Part shown: positions 32,002 through 42,744 of the stretch, piece after piece
Layout: each line of letters opens with the position of its first letter
Position numbering within the stretch: position 1 is the stretch's first letter
Source of the DNA: Trichodelitschia bisporula
Lineage: Eukaryota; Ascomycota; Dothideomycetes; Phaeotrichales; Phaeotrichaceae
Reading direction: 5' to 3'
DNA length: 64,000 nucleotides
Assembly: GCA_010356995.1 (NCBI GenBank)
Contig: ML996705.1
Span: forward strand, 124,001-188,000
Position numbers and translations under genes: made by a program
The notes under the pieces: model-generated
Told to the model about the DNA's origin: nothing
What the model saw: the letters and a program-made list of their open reading frames with translations, nothing else
Database searches by the model: none

Positions 32002-34633
32002 ATGCCCGCTGTCGCAGTCATGCCCGCCTCCGCATCACCTTCATCATCAACTCGCAAGAGCTCTGGTGTGCCTGAGAAGAAATACAAATGCCAGTTCTGC
32101 GCGCGCGCCTTCAGTCGCAGCGAACATCGGTCGCGCCATGAGCGCTCACGTAGGTGGCCCTTTAGTTCTACTCCGCGTGTCTGCACGTCTCGAGACTACT
32201 TGTCTCTTTACTGCAGCCCGCACCCCTCACTTCGTACCATCTCTAACCCCTCCAGACACCAAGGAACGTCCCTTCAAGTGTGCAAAGTGCCGTAGCACCT
32301 TCGTCCGTCGCGATTTGCTCCTCCGTCACGACCGTACAGTGCACAAAGATGGCGGCGCGCCCCTACACAGCGAGACCAAGCGCCGCCCTGCGGCAAAGAC
32401 CGCGGCCGAGAAGCAACAAGCCATCGACACGGCGACGCTGGAGCAAATAGAAACGGCGAGCGATGGAATGGTCGATCTCGAGACGGCAGCGATGCTGATG
32501 ACGGACTTCCACCACAAGGCCATGGCGAGCCAAGAGCCTGAATCCATCCCTGATGAACAGGATGTGCCCTCTGTGAACGGTCCATCATTGATGGAGCCCG
32601 TCGGCTACACATCAGGCGCGGTGTCACTCCCCCAGATGCCGTGGGATTCGCTCGTTTCACACTCGGAACCGCGCTCACACTCCATCGCGTCGAGTGGCGG
32701 CCCCTCGTCGCATCCGCATCAACTACCACCCATCATGGACCGCCAGATGTCGGGCAGCGACAGCCTAATGCCGTCGTTCCAGTCGTTGCATAGCACGCTC
32801 TCCGTCTCTGACATGGCTGGAACACCGGGCGCGCTCTCGCCTTACCCGAACATGCTCGGCCCTGTGTCGCCCGTCGACTACCGTCGCTCGCCCGGCCCCT
32901 CTCAGGCGCTTACCATGGCGAAGTCACCGCAGATCGAGAGCGAAGAGCAGGTGCAGATGATCTGCAACAATATCACCGACGCCGATGGCGAGGTCGCGCT
33001 GCTCGAGACGTTCCGCTTACCGAACATGGCCGTGCTGAACCGCTACCTCTCGACTTACTTTAATCTGTTTCATCACCACTTGCCGTTCTTGCATCCCGCT
33101 TCGTTCGATCCCACAGAGACGGCGGCTCCGCTTCTGCTTGCCGTCCTGTCGATCGGCGCGCTTTACACCTTCGAGCAGGAGCAGGCGTACATGCTGCACA
33201 TTGGATCCAAGGTGCTAGTGAACCAGTTCCTGCAGAACAAGGCCAACTTCAGCTCGCGTAAATGCCCGCTGTGGGCGATGCAAAGCACGCTGCTCAACAT
33301 GATCTTTGCGAGCTGGAGCGGTGATGCCAAGGGCCTGGAATGGGCGTGCTCGATCAAGAGCTTATTAGCGAATGTAGGTTTTGTGCTGGTTTTTTTTTTT
33401 TTTTTTTTTTTCCGTATTTGACCGTGTGCTAATATCAGTAGATGGTCGCTGGTAACCGCTACGAGCTGAAGAACCGCACTGAGGCTCGCGAGGGCATGCA
33501 CCCCAGCCACGAGGAGTGGATTGAAGATGAGGGCTGCCGGCGCACCTACTACGCTGTCTACATCTTCTTCGGGCTCATGACACTCACCTACAACCACACG
33601 CCGGCCATCAGCTTCAACGAGTTTGACAACCTGGAACTGCCGTCGTCCGAATCGCTCTGGAACCTCGAGGCGGCGGACGAGGAGTCGTGGCGCGAGAGCC
33701 TAGCAGCATCAATGATCATCACCTTCCGGGAGGCGCACGACGCCCTCTTCCAGGGCGAGTGCGCACGGTACAGCGCCTTTGCGACGCGTGTGATGATCAA
33801 CGCCCTCTTCCTCGAGGTGTGGTATCACAAGCGCAGTCCCGAGGCACTGCAAGACGTGGTGACGGAGTACAAGCTGCGCCTCGCGCTCGAGACGTGGGAG
33901 AAGTCACTGCAGATCTGCGAGCCGGAGACGGTGGTTGTGCAGCTCAGTGCGCCGCACAAGGGCCACCCGCTCATCTTCAATGCCATGGCGCTCTATCGCA
34001 ATACACGCGCCCGGCTACTCGTCGACCTCAAGTCGGTGCAGGAAGCTCTGCGGTACCACGACTCGTACGAAGTTGCGGCGGCGATGACGAACGCCCGTGA
34101 CAAGGTCAAGCGCTCGCAAGAGATGATCAAGGTGATCCAGGAATGCTTCGACTGCATTGAAGTTGCGGCCGTGCAGGGCATCCGGTGGGTCGCACGCACC
34201 TCGGCGACGAACTGGAGTGTCGAGCATCCGCTCTGTGGCATGGACCTGATGGTGATCCTTACTCTCTGGCTTTACGCTCTTGAGCACGACGAGGAGCCGA
34301 CCGATGAGGAGATGGCCATGTACAACAAGCTCCGTGCGCTCTTCGATGACGACTCGGTGGACGTGTACGGCGCGAAGCTGTCGTCGACGGTGGCGCGGTT
34401 ATGGGGAAGCATGATTGATGAGGTTGTCGTGTGGGGGTGAGTCCTTTCTCTCCATTTTTTGCGAGTTGCATATACTGACCTGTCGCAGCATCACCAAGCT
34501 CATGGGTGAGGCTTTCCGCCTGCATTCTCAGGCTCTCGTCGGCTACGAAGACGCCATGTCGTCGCGCTCCGGCTCGCCAACTCCGTCACTCACACAGCAT
34601 GTGCCCGTACTCGACATGCAAGCAGCGTACTAG
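32002..34633 (+). CDS. C2H2 zinc-finger transcription factor with fungal regulatory domain, 801 aa
   Basis: Exons 32002..32149, 32256..33373, 33442..34436 and 34489..34633, with consistent phases. The first splice falls inside the DNA-binding region and rebuilds two fingers: CQFCARAFSRSEHRSRHERSH, then linker TKERPF and CAKCRSTFVRRDLLLRHDRTVH. A Ser/Pro-rich linker follows. From about residue 330 the protein resembles the fungal-specific transcription-factor domain (LNRYLSTYFNLFHHHLPFLH, LLLAVLSIGALYTFEQEQ, DEGCRRTYYAVYIFFGLM). Proteins with this layout act as nuclear regulators; the target pathway cannot be told. The second intron has a run of about 22 T. Confidence 0.85.
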
Positions 34634-37249
34634 TAATATTTTGGATACGGTACGCGGTATGGATAGCAACAGCATCAACATCTCTCCCCCTCATCGGTCC
34701 AGCATGGCGTAAATTTGGTTTACGGTTCCGTCGGCGGTGTGCATGAAAACCCTCCGGTCTGATTTTTGTTCCTGCATCTCCTTTACGTGGCTATTTCCTT
34801 TACCTCTGTGGTCATTTTCATTGCGTTCGCGGCGTGCATCATGGGTGGGGGGCAGGGGTAGGACGTGGATAGGATAGGTCGGGGCTTTGCATGTGATCGG
34901 GTCCCCTCTTACGCGTCTTTTGCTGTGCACGCATACAACACTTTGCTAATACCGGTGCGCTGAGTCTCTTTTGCTTTGTTTGCTGCTTTTTCATCGTGGC
35001 TGGCTCCGCGGCTAGGATTTGGGTATTTTCTTTGGTCGCTCGTTGTGTGTCTGGGAGGCGTGCATTTTCCTTTGATCGTCTTCGTCTTTTGGCTGGGTCT
35101 TGCGCATATACCTTTAATGCGATGCGAGTGCGACTGCCTTTGTAGGATGGGCTAAAATTGGTATTTGGGGGCCCTTGGGGGGGGGGGGGAGGAGGGGGAG
35201 TGGAAGGAGGATGTTAATTCCGTTTTCCGTTCCTGAACTTTTTCTCCCGGCCGCGAGGGGGAGCCTGAGATTGTTGGATATTGGGCCCGACCTTAGACCT
35301 GGGGCCTTTGGAGCTCTTTGTACCGCACGCGTGGTTGACAGTTGGGGGGTGGGGGGGGGGGGGCATGGGGGATTGGCTAGTACATACCCGATGCTTTCTG
35401 CGTTTTTGGTGGTGCCGCGGGGCTGTATAGATAGGCGGTAGGGGGTGAGGGGGTGTAATTGATGTGGAATTAACGCTCAATGCTGCGATGCTGTGATTTG
35501 GTGATGTGTTTGGTGATGTCGATGGGCGGCGGGGAGAGGCTTCTTGAAAAGACAGCTGACACGGCTGTACCTGACATGTGCCATCTGGACTCGGGCCTCA
35601 ATTCTGCACCGACGTCACCCTCCAGCCCCTCAGCCCTCAGCCCTCAGCCCTCAGCCCTCAGCCTCAACCCTGCCAGGCACAAGGCACAAGGCAACGAAAT
35701 CACACACCGACGTCAACGGGGCTGCGGAGCTGGACCGCTACCGCCGACGTGCGCCAGCACCCGCTGTCCCTGCGGTCCCCCCCCCCGGCGCTGATCGGGA
35801 TGATCACGGTGCAAGCGCCGCGTTCGTTGACGCGCGGGAGATTGGCGGGCGCGTGGGTCGGGGGAAGATGTCGTCACGGGGATTTGGCGGTGGAGTCGCG
35901 CCTTCCTTTCGTTTTGATGTTGGGAAGGCCCGATGGGGTGGGAGATGGGAGATGGGTTCGGGGTGGTGGGGATGACGAGACAGCTCTCATAGCTTCACCT
36001 TCACGACACCTCTTCTTCTGTTCTTTATGCTACGTCCTTTTACGTCCTTTTACGTCCTTTTACGTCCTTTTATGCTTCGTGGTGGAAGGAAGGAAGCTGC
36101 TCGCGTGAGGTCATTGAGTTCATGGCATTGAGGTCGAGATGGATGATGCTGACGCATGAACAGCATGAAGGCATGAAGAGATGAACAGACTCGGTGTTTC
36201 ACACCTCCATCCTCACCTCACCTCACCCCCATAACCTCATCCCGCCAGTCTCAACCCGTAATCTGCCCCTCACCACTCAGGCACACGAACCAGGCCCTCC
36301 AACGTTCGCGCATCCAGGACGCCTGCGAAAGTCAGCGCCCGGCTCCTCTTGACACCCAAGGGCATGGGCGAAAAGACGATGCGCACCCCTCCAAAGTTGT
36401 TGCCAGCTTTTACTAAGGGTTTCGCTGATTATGAAGTACCGACTATCGGGGGGCCGCTCATCACTTTTTCGCTCAGCCTTGATCGAAGGGCTACCTGAAA
36501 AGGTTATGGCCGCGTCTCGCAAAAGTTGTAGTTGCCTCTTGGCTAACGTTCTCGTAGAGTTAGAAGCAGAAACTATCGAGGGGTGAGACTATGACTTCTT
36601 TGCTCTGCCCTCAACACCTCAGCATAAACTCAGCATCGACTTTCCCCAGGCACGGCTCTAAGCGCCCACCCCCTGGCCCCACCAATCAAGTCCGCCATAC
36701 ACTCGCCTCACAACCTCAAGGCGCCCAAACAGTGCGCAAATCACGCAAAATGTCCCGATCGTGGGCGCTAAGCCCTGCATTTGCTTGTGGTGCCTTGGGT
36801 GGGTTCGAGGCTCGTTGCCGCCGACAGGTACGGCTGGGGCGCGGGTTATGCGCCATGCGATGGCGTGGTTGGTGTGAGGACGGGACCTGCGCGGCGCGTG
36901 GATGAGGGGATGGGGGTATACACCTCGAGGGGCCCCCGCGGGGATGAGAAGGGTTTTTGTTGTTGCGTTTTTCATGGCGACGATGACCCTTGATGATTGA
37001 GGGTTGATTCTGGAGACAACGCTGATTACGACACGACACCGCGACGGCAATAAGAGCTGGGGATATCGGTCGCGGTATCGACGCGCGATATCGACATCTT
37101 TCGGACCTCGAGTCCGCACGGTCTCACGACACCGAGCACAGCAGCAACCGGGCAGTCGATGCGTTCATAGTTCTCCCGGTACGTCTTCACTCCCCGGACT
37201 CAACCTATATACCTAACACCCACAGCTCCCCACCCACCGGGCAAGCACC
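34634..37249. other. Intergenic, 2.6 kb, with low-complexity runs and dispersed repeats
   Basis: No supported gene. Contents include G-runs near 35180 and 35350, about four to five TCAGCCC units near 35625-35660, an 11-bp repeat TACGTCCTTTT (about 36028-36072), and two diverged units of the 111-bp repeat at 36.39-36.46 and 36.50-36.60 kb. The right end is the leader of the membrane-protein gene. Confidence 0.45.
36390..36610. repeat. Two diverged dispersed copies of the 111-bp repeat
   Basis: Recognised by AAGTTGTTGCCAGC...GAAGTACCGACTATCGGGG and by AAGTTGTAGTTGCC...GAAGCAGAAACTATCGAGG. They lie 16 kb from the family A block, so the element is dispersed and not confined to that array. Confidence 0.65.
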
Positions 37250-39214
37250 ATGGCCCCAATAACCCCCCTCTCCAACACTCCCCAACCCTCTCCCTCCCCC
37301 TCCTCCTCACCCCCATCTCGCCCTCTATCCCCCCCGCAAATCGCCGCCCTCACAATCGGCAGCATAGCCTTCATCATCCTTGCCGGCGGCCTCATCACCC
37401 TCGCCTACACACTGCGCAGGAACCGCCGCCTCCAACGGCAACGCGAAATCGAAGATACGGGACTGCTCTTCTGGCCACCCCCCAAGAGTCCGGGGAAACG
37501 CGCTGCGCCCGTTGGGGTGGTCGAAGGACGAGAATCCCGCGCCAGCAGGGCAAGTCGAGCGAGCAGAGCGAGTCGGGCGAGTAGGGCGAGTCGAGGGTCC
37601 CGGGGTTCGGTTGCCTCACGCCTATCCGTCGCCCTCGGCTTCAAGGAGCCGGCAAGCTCGCCGCCTCTGCCCCGAACATCGATCGGAGGCCGCAACGCCG
37701 GCGTGCCACTCGGCCCGCTAAGCCCACCGCTACGCTCACCACCTCCGAACACCTCACATGTCCCGCTGAGCCCGCTGCGATCGCCGCCCCCGACCCACCC
37801 CCCGATTTCCTCTCTAAACCCGCCCACGGCTCCCGCACCCGCATACTCCCCACAACTGCCCCCGGCGCCTTACAACGCGACAGGCGCGTACGTCATGCCC
37901 GGCGTTCTCCCCCCCACCCCCCTCCCGCCCGGCCCGGCTCCCGCCCCGGCTGGTCATGGTGCGGCGCTGCCCTGGCCGAGGTATTACCCCGTGCAGCCTG
38001 AGTTACAGGCTACTATTCATCCGGCGCTGAGGGCGATTCCGGACCCTGGGCCAAGGAAGCAACAGCATCAGCTGCAGAATAAGCAACAACATGTCCAGAA
38101 ACAGCAGGCTCTGCATCAGCTAGCGCAGAATCAGCTGCAGGCTCAGCAGCATCCCCAGGCTCAACATCAGCAGCATGCTCAATATCATCCCCAGTCGCCA
38201 CACCACCTCCAAGCCACCCCCCACCCGCCCTTCATCCCCTCCCGCTCGCCCATCCCTCCTCCCCCTCCAACACCACCCCCTGCCTTCGCCCCACCCACCA
38301 TCCCCATCGGTGTAGCCCGCACAACCGACCACCGCGCCCCCGTACCCGTCCCGCGGTCCGACCCGGCCATCGGCAGCCGCGTCCTCAACAAGCACCAACG
38401 CACCCACGCCCCCCCGTCATACGCATCTCTCGGCCGCAGCGCAAGCACGGCGTCCCTGCCCGTGTTTGGGGGCGGGTACGTCCCGAGCGCGAACGTGTCC
38501 ACGTCCAGCCTCCCCCTGACAACCGTCCCGCCACCCCCGCCCCGTATCGTCCCCGCGCCCGCGAAGAATTGGCGCCGGAGTCGCGTTCCGAGTTTGTCGA
38601 TCCAGATTCCGGGGAAGAGGGGGGCAAGAAAAGTTGGCGGGCTGGCGGGAGAGCCCCAGGCACCGCAGCCTCCTCAGCAACCTCAACCTCATCCCCAACA
38701 TCCTCCACAGCAACAACAACAACCACAACCCAGGCACCCCTCCCGCCAGCCCTCCCAGCACCACGCCGCGCCGCACCCACCCCACCACCGCCCCGCGCAT
38801 ACCCTCTCCCACCCCCGCCCTCACTCCCCCACCTCCTCCCGCGCCAGCTTCACCTCCTTCGAAAGCACCAGCTCCAGCAGCAGCGTGGGGTCCGACGACG
38901 AGGCGGGTCCGGCCAGCGGTACGCCAGCTAGTAGCACAGGTGCCACGCCGCCGACGCCCGGCGGAAGGATGCCAGCTGCGCCCGTGGCGCCGGCGCCGGC
39001 GCGGATGATGTCCCGGCGCAAAGCGCTGAGCCCGGTGATCGAGGCGAGCCCCGTGAGTGCGTTGACGGCCTCGAGTCCGATTTCGGGGCTGCGGTATCCG
39101 CGCGTGCCGAGGAGTAGTGCACAGGCGGTGGCGAGGAGTCCGAAGATTGGGGGTGGTGGGGGGGTGCTGACGCCGACGGTTTGGGGGGGGGAATTGGTGC
39201 TTAGGGTTGAGTAG
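37250..39214 (+). CDS. Single-pass membrane protein with long Pro/Gln/Ser-rich tail, 654 aa
   Basis: Single exon. A short N-terminal Ser/Pro-rich segment (1-30) is followed by one transmembrane helix at about 31-53 (IAALTIGSIAFIILAGGLIT) and a basic stop-transfer RRNRRLQRQRE, so the N-terminus is probably outside and the tail cytoplasmic. There is no cleavable signal peptide. The tail contains eight to nine RAS/RGS units (about 93-120), a His/Gln-rich stretch and many PPxP motifs that could bind SH3 or WW domains (inference). Such fungal proteins are often called mid2-like or unknown membrane anchors; I do not recognise the family. Confidence 0.65.
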   Translation: MAPITPLSNTPQPSPSPSSSPPSRPLSPPQIAALTIGSIAFIILAGGLITLAYTLRRNRRLQRQREIEDTGLLFWPPPKSPGKRAAPVGVVEGRESRASRASRASRASRASRASRGSRGSVASRLSVALGFKEPASSPPLPRTSIGGRNAGVPLGPLSPPLRSPPPNTSHVPLSPLRSPPPTHPPISSLNPPTAPAPAYSPQLPPAPYNATGAYVMPGVLPPTPLPPGPAPAPAGHGAALPWPRYYPVQPELQATIHPALRAIPDPGPRKQQHQLQNKQQHVQKQQALHQLAQNQLQAQQHPQAQHQQHAQYHPQSPHHLQATPHPPFIPSRSPIPPPPPTPPPAFAPPTIPIGVARTTDHRAPVPVPRSDPAIGSRVLNKHQRTHAPPSYASLGRSASTASLPVFGGGYVPSANVSTSSLPLTTVPPPPPRIVPAPAKNWRRSRVPSLSIQIPGKRGARKVGGLAGEPQAPQPPQQPQPHPQHPPQQQQQPQPRHPSRQPSQHHAAPHPPHHRPAHTLSHPRPHSPTSSRASFTSFESTSSSSSVGSDDEAGPASGTPASSTGATPPTPGGRMPAAPVAPAPARMMSRRKALSPVIEASPVSALTASSPISGLRYPRVPRSSAQAVARSPKIGGGGGVLTPTVWGGELVLRVE

Positions 39215-39372
39215 GATTGTATTATATTGAAGATTGTATGATTGTATGAGTATGTTTTGGCTGGGAGGGTAGATTGGTGTTTTGGATGTGGCGTTTTGGA
39301 GGATTGGGTTGCATTTTGAAGTGACCGGGTGCGGTGGTGTACTGAGTGCAATGTCAGCGGTTCTTTTGTGTT

Positions 39373-39498
39373 GTTACCCAGGCCTGTGTTGTTACCCAGG
39401 CCTGTGCTGTTACCCGGATCTGTGCTTTTACCCGGGTCTGTGCTTTTACCCGAGTCTGTGCTGTTACCCGGGCCTGTACTGTTACCCGGATCCATTGC
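39373..39498. repeat. 18-bp tandem repeat, seven units
   Basis: Units of GTTACCCGGGCCTGTGCT and variants follow one another exactly every 18 bp from 39373. Because 18 is a multiple of three and the unit has no stop in the plus-strand frames, all three plus frames stay open through it, giving spurious open frames (one Cys-rich, one Leu/Pro-rich, one Cys/Tyr-rich). Confidence 0.9.
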
Positions 39499-39667
39499 CT
39501 TACCTCCGTCATGACTTTCATCTTCTCAGATGCTGCGCGAACCGCCCCAGTATCGGTGGAAACCCGTTCACAGAACCCGCACATGAGCAACCCACATCGC
39601 GATGGCGTACAGCAAGCAGTTCACTCAGGAACAGGTGTGACCGCATCGCAAATACCACACAATCGAT

Positions 39668-39884
39668 CCCCGGAAGCTCACTTTTCACTCCGTGACCATC
39701 ACACTCCACTTCCCACCGCACTCACAGGCACTCACTTTTCTCTCTGTAACCATCACACTCCACTTCCCACCGCACTCACGGGCGCTCACGCGAATCATAT
39801 AATGTCCCACATCTGCGGTAGATAAGAAACGATGGCCTCGCAAGAATCCTTTCCTCCCCGTACACCTTCCCCTCGAACGCAAAG
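39668..39884 (+). promoter_or_regulatory. Family B promoter at copy B1, with a 54-bp duplication
   Basis: ACCATCACACTCCACTTCCC plus ACCGCACTCAC occurs twice about 54 bp apart. It is followed by a TATA-like ATATAA and CACATCTGCGG about 80 nt before the ATG. The same module, as single copies, precedes B2, B3 and B4. Confidence 0.6.
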
Positions 39885-40258
39885 ATGGGAGCAAACGCCC
39901 CGGTCCAGTATTTGGAAAAAAAAAGATGGTGGACCTCCGGGGCGCCGCCATCCTGATCGAGATGAGGCTTTCTGAGCGCCGGCGCACCAGGTCCACGAGG
40001 CCTCTGGCTGGATTGTCGATGGCGGAAGTGAGAGCGATGGCGATTGAGGAGGGCAAGTTTGCCGCGGAGCTCGAGATGGAAATTGCGCTGCTGCGAGAGG
40101 CGATTGGGGAGCTTGAGCGGCAGATTGATGAGCGCTTGGTTAGCGGGTTGGAGGGGTTGAGGTTGAGTCCTGAGCAAGATGCCAGGGTGGCGGCGGCGAA
40201 GGATGACCTGGCGGAGGTTAGTGAGAAGTTCGGGAGCTTGAGTGTGAGGGATAAGTGA
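39885..40258 (+). pseudogene. Family B copy B1: start and body out of frame at an A-tract
   Basis: The family start is present (MGANAPVQYLEKK, ATG at 39885), and the body (LRGAAILIEMRLSERR ... LEGLRLSPEQDARVAAAKDD ... SVRDK, stop at 40256-40258) closely matches B2. They are in different frames, the break falling in a run of nine A at about 39916-39924. As read, the first frame stops soon after. It may be a decayed copy, an indel error in the assembly, or slippage at the homopolymer. From the next ATG (39926) a 110-residue protein lacking the Met-Gly start would be made. The body is strongly heptad-like and predicted coiled coil. Confidence 0.55.
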
Positions 40259-40689
40259 GAGCTTGTTTCTGGCGTTAGATCGAATTTAAATCATGGATTT
40301 TTTCGAGTATTTTGGAAGAGTGTGAATGCAGTGATCTTAGTGATGTGCGGAGTGTTCAATCGGCCTACCGGGTAAAAATGCCTGGCCCTCATCGGGCCGT
40401 TCGCTGATCGGCCTAGTAAGTGTACGGGCACTAGTCTTATCCCTATAGGCCTCAAGATGGCGATGCCGCTGGGAATCCGAAAGCGCTACCTATAGTAATA
40501 CGTTAGGGTGGTGATAGAGGGCGGCTGAAGCTCGTCAAGCAAAACCCTGGTATGGAGCCCGGCTGCGCTTTACGGCTAAGGGGAGGTCTACCTAGAGGGA
40601 CGATCCGATTACGCCAGGGTGCCTGTACGGCGGCCCAGGTGCGTTCGTCGCCTCCGTCCGGACAGTTTCAGTCCGTTTGGTACCCTGCT

Positions 40690-40837
40690 CACTTTCCTCT
40701 CCACCATCCCCATATCCCCTTTCCACTGCACTCAGAAACGCTCACTCTCATTACAAGGTTTTCCGCATCTGCGGCATACAAGACGCAATAGCCTCTCAGC
40801 AAGTTGTCTTCTAGAACCTTTGCACTGAACTGCCAAG
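40690..40837 (+). promoter_or_regulatory. Family B promoter at copy B2
   Basis: CTCACTTTCCTCTCCACCAT, then CCACTGCACTCAG, CGCTCACTCTC and CGCATCTGCGGCATACAAGA precede the ATG. The block order is the same as in B1 and B3. Confidence 0.55.
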
Positions 40838-41260
40838 ATGGGAGCTAACGCATCCATCGAGACTCTCGAGGAGAAGCTTGCCGAAATCCGTGGCGAGGTC
40901 ATCCTTCTCGGGGTGAAAACGTCCGAGCGCTCATCCGTCGAGGAAATAGAAGTGTTGATTACTGAGGTCAAAGCGAGGGTGGACAAGGACGCCAAATTCG
41001 AGGCGGAGCTCGACTGGGAAATCAGGTTACTCTGCGCGATCATTAATATTCTCGAGCAGAAGATCGAAGAGCAGCGTCTGGCGCAGCAGCTTGAGGGTAT
41101 GCGCTTGAGCCCTGAGCAGGAGAAGCGGGTAGCGGCAGCTAAGGATGAGATTGCGGAGGTGAATGATAAATTGGCTTCGCTGAAGGTCCGGGATTCGGGT
41201 CGTCCGGAAGGCGATGGCTCGGGGCGCCAGGAAGGCGATGGCTCGGGGCGCGCCGGCTGA
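40838..41260 (+). CDS. Family B coiled-coil protein, copy B2 (MGANAS), 140 aa
   Basis: Single exon, the most intact family member. The start MGANASIETLEEKL fits the N-myristoylation consensus very well (Gly2, Ser6), predicting membrane attachment (inference). Residues about 5-115 are almost entirely heptad-patterned Glu/Lys/Leu sequence (LAEIRGEVILL, AELDWEIRLLCAIINILEQK, LSPEQEKRVAAAKDEIAEV), broken once or twice, so a helical hairpin or bundle is likely. The C-terminus carries a near-exact repeat GR.EGDGS. The closest relative is B1; B3-B5 are more diverged. No described family comes to mind. Confidence 0.65.
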   Translation: MGANASIETLEEKLAEIRGEVILLGVKTSERSSVEEIEVLITEVKARVDKDAKFEAELDWEIRLLCAIINILEQKIEEQRLAQQLEGMRLSPEQEKRVAAAKDEIAEVNDKLASLKVRDSGRPEGDGSGRQEGDGSGRAG

Positions 41261-42234
41261 TATGCAGGTCCGATGGGATCAAACGGATGCGACGAGTGAG
41301 AGGCAGCTTTAGATCGAATGTAAATCATGGATTTGGAATATTTGAAAGGGTGCGAATGCAGTGACCATGGTGATGTGTAGAGTGTTCAATCGGCAGCCGG
41401 ATAGTCCAAATACCCGGTTCTCATCGGACCGTCTGCTAGTCGGCTGGTAAGTGGGCGGACTTCCTCCGACTGTTTAAGTAAACGTGTTGAGAGCTAAACT
41501 TTAGCACCAGTTCGGGACCTGGGGCTTATCGGTCTCCTATTGACCATGTCATCCCATCGTCCCTGTCGTCCCATCGTTCTCGTTGCACCGTGGATGTAGA
41601 TGGATGGAGCATTGTTGTTCCAGGAAGGAGCATATTAAGGGACATGATGTAATCAGCACATGACAGAAGGAAGGGAGCAAAAGAGGATACTCGGCATTGT
41701 TTATTTACTCTCAAGAGTCTCTGACTCTCTTCTCCTCTCTGTGTTTACTTCAATCTTCGGTTTGCCTACTTGCCGTCGCATTCCTTAGAGCATTCACTTC
41801 CATCAGTTGTCTTGTCGTCGCGTCGTCCTATCCTTCCAATCGTTCCATCATTCCTATCGTCCTCAAGCTTGGCAATGCCACTGTACGCCAAAACTGCTAC
41901 GTATGGTGGTGTAATGGCGTGAATGGAGACAGTTGAAGCTCATTGACCAAGATCTTCTCCAGAGCCCGTTGGCTCCGCTCAGTCGGATTTGATTTCATTG
42001 GGCACACTGCTCACTTTCCTCCCCGCCATCTTCATATCCTCATTTTACCGCACCCACAAGGGCTCACCGCTTGATTACTTTCGCGCCGTACTCGCAAGTA
42101 CCCATACCCGAAATCACATTTTCCACGCATCTGACATATAAGGCAGGTAACACCCCCGCATTGGGCTTCCATCATCACCTCTCTTCCAAACGCCACGATG
42201 GAATCCATCCTCACCTTTTTTTCGGAGCGCCGCA
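41261..42234. other. B2-B3 spacer with shared 3' flank and a dispersed repeat
   Basis: Begins with a 3' block (AAATCATGGATTT ... GCAGTGACCATGGTGATGTG) shared with B1 and, more weakly, B3 and B4. Then follows a copy of the GGAAGGAGCATAT dispersed repeat (about 41.61-41.76 kb), then the B3 promoter (TGCTCACTTTCCTCCCCGCC at about 42.01 kb, TATA as GACATATAAGGC at about 42.13 kb). No other gene seen. Confidence 0.5.
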
Positions 42235-42744
42235 ATGGAAGCCAACGATTATGCCGGGAGCATTGAGAGCCTCGATAAAGCCGTTGAGAATCTCAAGAGT
42301 TTCCTGGCCAAAATCCGGCCCCAAGTTGTTCGCAAGGAGAAGTTTATGAACAGCATTACAGCCGTCTCTGCGAAGAACCTACCGTGGACCGTGGGTCAGT
42401 TGCGGATTATGGCGCAACACATGACGCTCAGGAGACTCAAATCCGAAATGGCCGACTCATTGAAGACCACGCGCGTGCTCCTTTGGGTCTACGAGGATGA
42501 GCTGGTCGATAACATCGCCCTCAAAAACATAGAAACGGCCGAGGCAGCGAGGTGTAGAGCGGCCGTTAGCGAGCAGGAACAACTCTGGGAGAAATTATTG
42601 GACCTTCCCTGTCCCAACTCTGATGGCTCAGGCGTCGATGGCTCTTTGCGCGCCAGCCGGACTTGTCCTTACGGTCTTAAGGACTCAACAGTGGCTAGGA
42701 GGCCTGGTGACAAGAGAGAGTTAGGTTTGAATCGAATTGAATGA
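42235..42744 (+). CDS. Family B coiled-coil protein, copy B3 (MEAND; Gly2 replaced), 169 aa
   Basis: Starts MEANDYAGSIESLDKAVENL, aligning with the B2 start but with Glu in place of Gly2 (GGA to GAA), so it cannot be myristoylated. An upstream ATG 37 nt earlier aligns with the start position of the other copies by its preceding sequence (CCACGATGG) but leads to an early stop. The body is helical and basic (KIRPQVVRKEKFMNSITAVS, MTLRRLKSEMADSLKTTRVL), with a diverged second half and a Ser/Gly/Arg-rich tail resembling that of B2. Family membership rests on promoter, 3' flank, start and tail more than on the body. Confidence 0.55.
   Translation: MEANDYAGSIESLDKAVENLKSFLAKIRPQVVRKEKFMNSITAVSAKNLPWTVGQLRIMAQHMTLRRLKSEMADSLKTTRVLLWVYEDELVDNIALKNIETAEAARCRAAVSEQEQLWEKLLDLPCPNSDGSGVDGSLRASRTCPYGLKDSTVARRPGDKRELGLNRIE

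Noticed and set aside
39282-39825. Cys- and Leu-rich open frames across the 18-bp repeat
   Set aside because: Three overlapping frames are open only because the repeat period is a multiple of three; none has a family match or a clean start.
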